Assembly (NCBI GenBank): GCA_019509785.1
Contig: JAEKLQ010000056.1
Location: 1 to 42,505, forward strand
Length of the DNA stretch: 42,505 bases
Reading direction: 5' to 3'
DNA from: Fibrobacterota bacterium
GTDB taxonomy: Bacteria; Fibrobacterota; Fibrobacteria; UBA11236
Positions 33,679 through 41,149 of the stretch are shown one piece after another. The notes beneath the pieces are model-generated. The model saw only the letters and a program-made list of their open reading frames with translations. It had not been told where the DNA came from and ran no database searches. The position numbers and the translations under genes are program-made. The stretch's first letter is position 1; each line of letters opens with the position of its first letter.

Positions 33679-36054
33679 ATGACCGGATTCGCCCGGGCCG
33701 TTTCTCGTTTCGCGATCCTTTCGGCCGTAACGCTTTCGGCCGCCGCGGCGCCCGTCGAAAAGACGGGGGATTGCCCGACCCTAGAACGCCAACCTCCGTT
33801 CGGCGGAGATGACTGGAGCCAATTCAAATCGGGTGGCGGGGCGCAACCCACATCCGAATTCGTCAGCAACTGTTCTTCCGCTAATCAGAGCGGCTGCACG
33901 CTCCAAAAACCCCTGAAGGCGGCGCAGTCCATCAACTGCATCCAGCCCGCGGCGGGCTTGAAGTTGCAACTGTTCGCGTCCGAAGAGATGGTCGGGAACA
34001 TGAAATACATCCAGCACTTCTCCTTCGACGAAAGGGGCCGCGTCTGGGCCGTAGAGCCGCGCAGCTATCCCAACACCATCCGTCCGGCTGCGTCGACGCC
34101 GAGCATCACCGATCAGAAGTTCGTGGGCGGAAACGACCGCATCGTCATCCTCGAGGATACCGATGGGGATAAGGTGATGGATAAGTTCACGGTGTTCCTC
34201 GACGGACTGAACCTGCCCCAATCCATCGAATGCGTCAATGGCGGCGTGGTGGTGAGCATGACCCCATACGTCGTGTTCTTCCCCAACAACAACGACACCG
34301 CCGGAACGCCCGTCATCCTGTATTCGGGAATGGGCGCGGCCGGCACGTCCTGGGACACCCACGGCGGCATCAACCAATTGATGTACGGCTTGGACAACTG
34401 GATCTACGGGTTGACCGGATACAATACCTGCACCGCGAACCCCGGCAACGTGAACTGCGGCGGCGGCCGGAGCTGGCGCTTCCGCAGCTCGAAGATCCCG
34501 GGCATGACCGAAGACAAATTCGAAGTCTGGAGCACGGGTCCCGCCAATGCGGACGGCCTAGGCCAGATGGAAGACGGCCAGATCTTCCAATCCGGCGCCA
34601 CCGGCACCTCCCACTTGAACCATTCGGCCGTCCAAGGCTCCGCGGCCATCGATATCCGCACCACCAATCCGGCCTATAACGCGACCTCCAATCCGAAAAA
34701 CGTATACTACGCAATTACCGGCGACCGCTATCTCTGGGAAGGGACGAGCGATAAGAACGCCGATGGCTGGTTCACTTCGCAAAGCACCTCTTCCTCCGGC
34801 GTGCAATTCTACACATCCCGCCTGTTCCCGAAGAAGTATTGGAACCGTTTCGCCTTCACTTGCGAAGGCTCGCAAAAGCTCTGCAACCAGGACAGCCTGG
34901 TGGAATTCGGCAGCACTTGGAAGGGCTATCGCTTGCCCGGCCCCACGCATGCCAACCTCTTGGCCTCTACGGATGCCTGGGTCGCGCCTCTGCTGGCGAA
35001 AACCGGCCCGGACGGCGCGGTGTGGGTATTGGATTGGAACAACTATCTCTTTCTCCACAATCCCGCCTCTCCGGGCGGCACCTGCACCGGCGGAATTCCG
35101 AATAACGGGTGCGCATGGAACAACGATCTGCGCACCAAAAATTCCAACCGCATTTACCGCATGCTGCCGACCGACGCCACCCCTGAGCCGGTGTTGAACC
35201 TGGCGAATGCCTCCGAGGACCAGTTGATCGCCGCCTTCGGCAGCCAGAACTTCTTCTGGCGCCTAACCGCCCAAAGGCTTTTGATCGGCAAGGGCGCCAC
35301 CCCAACCGCCATCGCGAAGCTTACGGATATCCTCAAGACCAATAAGGAATTGGATGAAGTCGGCAATAGCCCCCGGGTACAGCATGCCCTTTGGGCCTTG
35401 GAGGGTATGGGCGAATTCACCAAGTCGCCTTCGACCTACATCCCGATTTTGCAGGGCCTGCTGAAGCATCCGGCCTGGTGCGTACGCCGTAATGCGCTGC
35501 GGGTGATGCCGCGTACAATTGATGGCGCCGCCGCCATCAATACGGCTTGCTCGGTAAACGACGCGCATGCCCACGTACGCCTGCAGGCCTTGCTGGCCTT
35601 TGGCGAAATGGCATCCTTGCCTACCAGCCTGAATCCCATCCAGGCCTCCTTCGCGAGCGTTGACGCAACCGCTTCCGCCGCCCAAAAGGCATCCGGCATC
35701 CCGACCGGAACTCCCACCTGCACCACGGCCCCTCTTGATCCTTCCACCCCTTTCGTATCCTCCACCACCTCCTCCGCCTCCCGGCGCTTGGCCCAAGCTC
35801 CCCGCATTGGCTTGAAGTTCTACCTGCAGGACGGCGGTTTCCGGTTGCAGCCCCATCGCAACCTAAGTTCGGGCGTTATCACCGTATTCGATTTGAAAGG
35901 GCGGGTGGCCTTCACCTCCCGCTATGATGCGCCCACCGCTGCATGGAGCGCGTCTTCGGCACGGGGGCTGCATGAACCGGTTTACGGTTATTCCTTCCGC
36001 GGGTCGGATGGGTATCTGGAGAGCGGACTGGTGACCATGGTGGGGAACCATTGA
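33679..36054 (+). CDS. Secreted PVC-type dehydrogenase with HEAT repeats, copy 2
   Basis: A 791-residue paralogue of the preceding protein with the same layout: signal peptide (ending SAAAA), Cys-rich entry, propeller (QLFASEEMVGNMKYIQHFSFDERGRVWAVE, then RIVILEDTDGDKVMDKFTVFLDGL), HEAT-like repeats (about 530-660), and a C-terminal tail (VITVFDLKGRVAFTSRYD). Insertions, such as a Cys-containing loop in NPASPGGTCTGGIPNNGCAW, distinguish it. No haem-binding CXXCH is seen. The start at 33679 is preferred over the ATG at 33667 because GGAGG sits 5 nt upstream. Both probably oxidise sugars or glycosides outside the inner membrane, inferred from the family. Confidence 0.82.
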   Translation: MTGFARAVSRFAILSAVTLSAAAAPVEKTGDCPTLERQPPFGGDDWSQFKSGGGAQPTSEFVSNCSSANQSGCTLQKPLKAAQSINCIQPAAGLKLQLFASEEMVGNMKYIQHFSFDERGRVWAVEPRSYPNTIRPAASTPSITDQKFVGGNDRIVILEDTDGDKVMDKFTVFLDGLNLPQSIECVNGGVVVSMTPYVVFFPNNNDTAGTPVILYSGMGAAGTSWDTHGGINQLMYGLDNWIYGLTGYNTCTANPGNVNCGGGRSWRFRSSKIPGMTEDKFEVWSTGPANADGLGQMEDGQIFQSGATGTSHLNHSAVQGSAAIDIRTTNPAYNATSNPKNVYYAITGDRYLWEGTSDKNADGWFTSQSTSSSGVQFYTSRLFPKKYWNRFAFTCEGSQKLCNQDSLVEFGSTWKGYRLPGPTHANLLASTDAWVAPLLAKTGPDGAVWVLDWNNYLFLHNPASPGGTCTGGIPNNGCAWNNDLRTKNSNRIYRMLPTDATPEPVLNLANASEDQLIAAFGSQNFFWRLTAQRLLIGKGATPTAIAKLTDILKTNKELDEVGNSPRVQHALWALEGMGEFTKSPSTYIPILQGLLKHPAWCVRRNALRVMPRTIDGAAAINTACSVNDAHAHVRLQALLAFGEMASLPTSLNPIQASFASVDATASAAQKASGIPTGTPTCTTAPLDPSTPFVSSTTSSASRRLAQAPRIGLKFYLQDGGFRLQPHRNLSSGVITVFDLKGRVAFTSRYDAPTAAWSASSARGLHEPVYGYSFRGSDGYLESGLVTMVGNH

Positions 36055-36183
36055 TAGGAGATTCCCGAAAGGCGGGTAGAGAGGGTTAATATCGGCCTTT
36101 TGGGAGTTATGCGAAAGGAACGGGAGCACAAGGGCCGCTTTTCGTTCAGGCAGTGGAGGCGCTCCCAGCTATATTTACCTTCT

Positions 36184-37839
36184 ATGCACAACCATTCCAT
36201 AATCGCATGCGCCTGGGCCTGCCTGGCGCTTTCCGCCACCGCCGGCCAAGCCCAAACGCAACCGGCCCGCAGCCTCTTCAAGGCGACCACCATTTTGACC
36301 GGACTGACCGATCCCACCCATATCGCCTTCCTGCCGGATGGGCGCCTGTACCAGACCCGCATCAACGGCGTCGTCCAGATCGTCGATCCCAAGACGGGCC
36401 AAACGACGGCGGCGGGGACCATCCCCACCACGAACGTGCATGAGGACGGCTTGCATTGCATCATCCTGGATCCGAAATGGTCGACCAACCATTTCATCTA
36501 CGTCCTGTACGGTTCCATCACGCCGGACACGGCCATGGTCGTTTCGCGCTATACCACGGCGACCACCGGCGTGATCGATTTGACCAGCAAGCAGGAGTTG
36601 CTGCGGGTGCCCGAGACTTTCGGCTCGTCGGAAGAGCACACCACGGGATGCCTCGCTTTCGGTCCCGACGGCAATCTGTTCATCGGCTTCGCCGACAATA
36701 CGCGCAACATCTTTTCCGGAACCGCCGCCGGCTACGCGCCGCGGGACCCGACGCGGCTGCTCTACGATTCGCAACGCTCGGCGGCGAACTCGATGGATCT
36801 GCGCGGGAAGATCCTCCGCATCCACCCGGAAACGACGGTAGGTGCCGACGGCAAGTGGTACACCGTCCCGGACGGGAACATGTTCCCCAAGGGCACGGAT
36901 AAGACCCGCCCGGAAATCTTCGTCATGGGCTTGCGCCATCCCTTCCGCATCACCGTCGATCAGAAAACCGGCTGGCTGTTCTGGGCCGAGCCCGGACCGA
37001 ACGCGACTGCGGACAATACCAACTTCGGCGTACGCGGTTACGACGAAGTGAACATCGCCAAGGATCCCGGCTATTACGGCTGGCCCTACTGCCTCGCGAA
37101 CAACTTTTGCAATACCGTCCTGGACTACGGCACCGGCAAGGGCGGCGCGACCTATGATCCGGCCCATCTGACCAACACCTCCCCGAACAATACGGGCATC
37201 ACCACCTTGCCCGCCGCCCGCCCCGCCTTGGTCTGGTATCCGTACAACTCCACCAACGCGGCCTTTCCCACCTTCGAAAGCGGAAGCACCAACACCTCCA
37301 TGCTCGGGCCCGTATACCATTACGATGCCTCCAACCCCTCTACGGCCAAACTCCCTTCCTATTACGACGGCAAGTTGTTCATCTTCGATTTCTCGCGCAG
37401 CCTCATCCATACCGTCCAGGTGGATGCGGACGGGAAGCTGGTCAAGGTCGAACGCTTCTGGGATCAGACCCCCACCAATGCCATCACGAATCCCATCGAT
37501 TGCAAGGTGGGCCCGGACGGGGCGCTTTACTTCCTGGACTGGTCGGACAACGCCGCTTATCCCCACAACGCGGCCCATGGCAACCTGGTGAAGCTCGAAT
37601 ACACGGGCCCGTCCGAGCCCGTGCAACCGGCCCCTGCCTTCGCGCCGCGGATGCCGGCGCCCGCCTGGACATTGGTCGCGCCCGGGGCCCGCTGGTCGCC
37701 GCCCGCGTCCGCCGCGCGCGCGCAAGCGTTCGATCCCCAAGGCCGCCAGGTATGGTCCTGGAGCAAAACCTCCCGCGCGGCCCTGCCGCGGACGAATGCG
37801 CAGATCCTGCGCGTGCGCATGGAAAACGAAGCCCCTTGA
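36184..37839 (+). CDS. Secreted glucose/sorbosone dehydrogenase-type (PQQ-like) protein
   Basis: A 551-residue secreted protein with a signal peptide (ending AGQAQ near residue 21) and a six-bladed propeller of the glucose/sorbosone dehydrogenase type: ILTGLTDPTHIAFLPDGRLYQTR, GCLAFGPDGNLFIGFAD, LRGKILRIHPE, VMGLRHPFRITVDQKTGWLFWAEPGPN and VGPDGALYFLDWSD. This family often uses PQQ to oxidise sugars, but cofactor binding is not shown here. The C-terminus is a Pro/Ala linker ending in AFDPQGRQVWSWSKT, a GR-containing tail. A TATATT (36170-36175) ends 8 nt before the ATG. Its TGA overlaps the TTG start of the next gene. Confidence 0.87.
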   Translation: MHNHSIIACAWACLALSATAGQAQTQPARSLFKATTILTGLTDPTHIAFLPDGRLYQTRINGVVQIVDPKTGQTTAAGTIPTTNVHEDGLHCIILDPKWSTNHFIYVLYGSITPDTAMVVSRYTTATTGVIDLTSKQELLRVPETFGSSEEHTTGCLAFGPDGNLFIGFADNTRNIFSGTAAGYAPRDPTRLLYDSQRSAANSMDLRGKILRIHPETTVGADGKWYTVPDGNMFPKGTDKTRPEIFVMGLRHPFRITVDQKTGWLFWAEPGPNATADNTNFGVRGYDEVNIAKDPGYYGWPYCLANNFCNTVLDYGTGKGGATYDPAHLTNTSPNNTGITTLPAARPALVWYPYNSTNAAFPTFESGSTNTSMLGPVYHYDASNPSTAKLPSYYDGKLFIFDFSRSLIHTVQVDADGKLVKVERFWDQTPTNAITNPIDCKVGPDGALYFLDWSDNAAYPHNAAHGNLVKLEYTGPSEPVQPAPAFAPRMPAPAWTLVAPGARWSPPASAARAQAFDPQGRQVWSWSKTSRAALPRTNAQILRVRMENEAP

Positions 37840-38648
37840 TCTTCCTGCTGCTGGGCCTGCTGGTAAGCCTGGCCCCCGCGGCCGATCCGATCCGCGTGGT
37901 CTTCCTGGGGGGCGGCCACACCAACCATAACCCGGACAGCATGCAGACGGAAATCATCCCCGTATTCACCAAGGCCGGCATGCGCGTGGAATACCACACC
38001 AACGAATCGGTGCTGAACGCCGATAGCCTTGCGCGCTTCGACGCCATGTTCGTCTACAACGCCAAGAAAGGCAGCAAGACGGACGGATCGCCGGATCTGA
38101 CCACGGCGCAGGAAGACGCGCTGTACGCCTGGGTGGAGGCCGGGCATCCTTTCGTGGCCGCCCATTGCGCCTCCAGTAGTTACCTGGAGAATCCGCGTTG
38201 GGCCCAATTGATCGGGGCGGAGTATACCGTGCATGGCAACGATTTCAAATACGTGACCATCGCCAAGCCCGATCATCCCGCCATGCAAGGCGTCTCCCCG
38301 CCCACGTCTTGGGATGAAGGCCGGCTGCACAATTTCCTGAAGCAGGATTTGACCATCCTGGAAACCCTCAACGACGAGAAGACGACGTGGACCTGGGTGC
38401 GCCCGCAAGGGAAAGGCTGGGTGTATTACACCAGCAGCGGGCATGACATCCGCGCCTGGAGCGATACGGCTTTCCAGGGGCAGTTGGTCCAGGCCCTGCG
38501 TTGGGGCGTATCCGCCTCCCACCCGGCCGCCCTGGCTCCCCTGCGGCCCGGTTCGCGGCCCCCGGCCCTCTTCCTCCTCTGGCCCCAGGACTGGGACCTG
38601 CTCGGCCGCAGGGTTAACGCCTACGTTACCCTCCCGCCGCTTCCCTGA
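37836..38648 (+). CDS. Secreted ThuA-like domain protein, TTG start
   Basis: A 270-residue protein of the ThuA fold (a class-I glutamine-amidotransferase-like fold without an obvious catalytic triad), best known from trehalose use and often found beside dehydrogenases like the ones upstream. Visible: IRVVFLGGGHTNHNPDSM, YHTNESVLNADSLARFDAMFVYNAK, HPFVAAHCASSSYLENPRW, then DHPAMQGVSPPTSWDEGRLHNF and GWVYYTSSGHDIRAW. The start must be the TTG at 37836, which gives a signal peptide (LIFLLLGLLVSLAPAA) and overlaps the previous stop as TTGA. The tail is WDLLGRRVNAYV, again a GR motif. Confidence 0.85.
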   Translation: MIFLLLGLLVSLAPAADPIRVVFLGGGHTNHNPDSMQTEIIPVFTKAGMRVEYHTNESVLNADSLARFDAMFVYNAKKGSKTDGSPDLTTAQEDALYAWVEAGHPFVAAHCASSSYLENPRWAQLIGAEYTVHGNDFKYVTIAKPDHPAMQGVSPPTSWDEGRLHNFLKQDLTILETLNDEKTTWTWVRPQGKGWVYYTSSGHDIRAWSDTAFQGQLVQALRWGVSASHPAALAPLRPGSRPPALFLLWPQDWDLLGRRVNAYVTLPPLP

Positions 38649-38662
38649 AACCGAGCGTCCCC

Positions 38663-40042
38663 ATGGGCATCCCGTCCGCCGACCCTTTTCCCGTTCGCTC
38701 CAGTCCAAGTAGGGGAACGCCGGCATCGCTCTTCGCCCGCTTCCGGTTCGGGACCCTGATCGCATGCCTTTCCGCGGCCGCCTTCGGCCAGGAATTCGTC
38801 CACCCCGGACTCTTGCATACGCAGGCCTCCCTGGACCGGGCCAAGACCCAAGTCGACGCCCAAGCCGAACCCTGGCTCTCGGGCTGGAAACGGTTGGCGG
38901 CCAATGGCCACGCCTCGGCTACCTGGCAGCCCCGTCCCTCCGACACCGTCTTCCGGGGCACGGGCACGCCCGAGAATTACGCCAACCTCTACACCGATAT
39001 CGCCGCCGCGTACGCCAATGCGTTGTATTGGCGGCTCAAGGGCGATACGGCCCATGGCCAGGCCGCCGTCCGCATATTGGACGCCTGGAGCGGGAAGCTG
39101 AAGGTGATCGACGGGACCACGGACAAGTACCTTGCCGCGGGCATCTACGGCTACGAACTCGCCAACGCCGTCGAGCTGATGCGCGGCTATCCCGGCTGGA
39201 GCGGATTCGCGCAAAGCCGCGACCTTTTGCGCGCCGTATTCTACCCCTTGAATCATGACTTCCTGGCGAACCACCACGGCGCCTGCATCAGCCACTACTG
39301 GGCCAATTGGGATCTGGTCAACATGGCCTCCATGCTGGCCATCGGGATCTTGGCGGATGATCGCGCCATCTATGACGAAGCCGTAGCTTATTTCAAAACG
39401 GGAGCCGGCAACGGATCCATCCGCAACGTGGTCTGGTACCTGCATCCCGGAGGCCTGGGGCAATGGCAGGAATCCGGGCGCGATCAAGGCCATTCCCTGT
39501 TGGGTCCGGCCATCCTCGGATCGATTTGCGAAATGGCCTGGAGCCAAGGGGACGATTTGTACGGCTACGACGACAACCGCGCGCTGAAAGGTTTCGAGTA
39601 CGTGGCCAAATACAACCTGGGCGATAGCGTCCCTTATGCCGCCTATGATAACTGCGATCACGTGCAGCAGGACACGATTTCGGCGGATGGGCGGGGAGGA
39701 TTGCGGCCGGGATGGGAACTCATCTACAATCATTACGTGCTTCGCAAAGGCGTGGCGGCGCCCAATTGCCAGCGCTTCGCGGAAAAGGTCCGGCCCGAAG
39801 GCGGAGGCGGCGATTACGGCCCCAACAGCGGAGGCTACGATCAACTCGGCTACGGAACGCTCATGGCCACCCAGCCCCAGGGGACCTTCTTGCTTCCCAG
39901 GCCCTCGCGCCGGGCTCCGCTTACCCTTGATCCGCGCCTCCCCACCCTGGATGCCGAAGGTCGTTTATGGCCAGGGCGCGGGCAGGCAAACGGATGGCCG
40001 CGACCCGCCGATGTCCGTTTTCCCCTCCCCGCTTTTCCATGA
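38663..40042 (+). CDS. Secreted alginate-lyase-family polysaccharide lyase
   Basis: A 459-residue secreted protein. A long basic start precedes a signal core (GTLIACLSAAAFG). The alpha-barrel lyase domain then runs LLHTQASLDRAKTQV, AAAYANALYWRLKGDTAHGQAAVRILDAWSG, GIYGYELANAVELMRGYPGW, NHHGACISHYWANWDLVNMASMLAIGILADDR near 203-234, and GLGQWQESGRDQGHSLLGP. The Asn-His and Tyr-Trp-Asn-Trp segments and RDQGH are typical of alginate-lyase (PL5/PL38-like) catalytic cores. The end carries LDAEGRLWPGRG. It begins 14 bp after the ThuA stop, so it belongs to the same unit. The start lacks a strong ribosome-binding site. Confidence 0.83.
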   Translation: MGIPSADPFPVRSSPSRGTPASLFARFRFGTLIACLSAAAFGQEFVHPGLLHTQASLDRAKTQVDAQAEPWLSGWKRLAANGHASATWQPRPSDTVFRGTGTPENYANLYTDIAAAYANALYWRLKGDTAHGQAAVRILDAWSGKLKVIDGTTDKYLAAGIYGYELANAVELMRGYPGWSGFAQSRDLLRAVFYPLNHDFLANHHGACISHYWANWDLVNMASMLAIGILADDRAIYDEAVAYFKTGAGNGSIRNVVWYLHPGGLGQWQESGRDQGHSLLGPAILGSICEMAWSQGDDLYGYDDNRALKGFEYVAKYNLGDSVPYAAYDNCDHVQQDTISADGRGGLRPGWELIYNHYVLRKGVAAPNCQRFAEKVRPEGGGGDYGPNSGGYDQLGYGTLMATQPQGTFLLPRPSRRAPLTLDPRLPTLDAEGRLWPGRGQANGWPRPADVRFPLPAFP

Positions 40043-40105
40043 CCTGAATTGACGCCGATTCTTCGGCTTCGGGACTCGGTTTGGAAACGGACGTTTGGGT
40101 TTCCA

Positions 40106-40122
40106 GGCCCCTTTTTGGGGCC
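40106..40122 (+). terminator. Possible terminator hairpin after the lyase gene
   Basis: GGCCCC/GGGGCC (40106-40111 and 40117-40122) with a TTTTT loop; TATTTTTG follows 9 nt later. A weaker GGAAAC/GTTTCC stem lies just upstream. The T-run is not directly adjacent, so it is a weaker candidate than the others. Confidence 0.45.
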
Positions 40123-40270
40123 GTTCGCGTATTTTTGAGGCGAGTTGCGGAAGCGAGGCGCCGAATTCCGTTATCTCATGGAAACGATCTTGTGGCGAAA
40201 CGTCAGGGCCAATCGCCCTGTTTGGCCTATTATTCCTCAGCCGGCGAGAAAAGCGCCTGGAGGGATGATC

Positions 40271-41149
40271 GTGACGACGGTACCACCCAAAGCAGGGGAT
40301 AAGGACTGGGGCGAAGACCCTTCCGTTTTCGACTACACCGATTACCGTCGGTTCCTGAAGGCGTATTACGAACATCAGAAGCGGAAGAATCCCGCCTTCT
40401 CCTACCGGTATTTCGCGCTCAAGGCGAAAGTGAATTCCTCCGGCCTTCTCAAGAACGTCATCGATGGGAAGCGCGGACTGGGACGCGGCCTGATCGTGCG
40501 TTACGCCGAGGCCATGAAGCTGAAGAAGAAGGAGGCCGAGTACTTCGAATGCCTGGTCGATTTCAACGAGGCCCGCACCGTCGAGGAGAAGCGCATCTTC
40601 TTCCAGCGCCTGCTCGCGCTCCGCAAGCCCGAAATGCACCAGGTCCAGGCCAGCCAATTCGAGGTCTACTCCAAATGGTATTACAGCGCCATCCGGGAAC
40701 TGATATCCGTGATCCCTTTCCGCGGGGACTACGCGGCCTTGGCGCGCGCCTTGGATCCGGCCATCCGACCCGAGCAGGCCGAGAAGGCCATCCGCGTGCT
40801 GGAAGAAGCCCAACTCATCGCCAAGGACGCGCAGGGGCGCTTCCGCCAGGCCCAGCCCTTGATCACCACCGGCCCGGAAGTGGAATCCGTAAGCGTCGCG
40901 CAGTACCAGATCGCCAGCATGGATCTCGCGAAAGAGGCGATCGATCGCCATGAGGCCGCGGTGCGCGACATATCGACCCTGACCTTGAGCATTTCCTCCG
41001 AAGGTTTCGCCGCGCTCAAGGAAGAACTGGTTTCCTTCCGCAAGAAACTGTTGTCGTTGGAGCGCAACTTCCAGGCCCCGGACCGGGTCTACCAATTGAA
41101 CCTGCAGTTCTTCCCGCTCTCCAAGCTGCCCACGGCGCCGAACCCATGA
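40271..41149 (+). CDS. TIGR02147-family protein, putative regulator
   Basis: A 292-residue soluble protein of the TIGR02147 family, known mainly as many paralogues in Fibrobacter. Diagnostic segments: VFDYTDYRRFLKAYYEHQKRKNPAFSYRYFALKAKVNSSGLLKNVIDGKRGLGRGLIVRYAEAM, which looks like an N-terminal helix-turn-helix, then KKEAEYFECLVDFNEARTVEEKRIFFQRLLAL, and a C-terminal part with LTLSISSEGFAALKEEL. The family's function is unknown; DNA binding is inferred from the first segment. GGAGGG (40259-40264) fits a GTG start at 40271 with 6-nt spacing; the ATG at 40265 abuts it. Its stop overlaps the lipoprotein start as ATGA. Confidence 0.88.
   Translation: MTTVPPKAGDKDWGEDPSVFDYTDYRRFLKAYYEHQKRKNPAFSYRYFALKAKVNSSGLLKNVIDGKRGLGRGLIVRYAEAMKLKKKEAEYFECLVDFNEARTVEEKRIFFQRLLALRKPEMHQVQASQFEVYSKWYYSAIRELISVIPFRGDYAALARALDPAIRPEQAEKAIRVLEEAQLIAKDAQGRFRQAQPLITTGPEVESVSVAQYQIASMDLAKEAIDRHEAAVRDISTLTLSISSEGFAALKEELVSFRKKLLSLERNFQAPDRVYQLNLQFFPLSKLPTAPNP

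Noticed and set aside
36175-37740. A 521-codon minus-strand open frame opposite the glucose/sorbosone-type dehydrogenase
   Set aside because: Antisense shadow with no recognisable motifs or ribosome-binding site.
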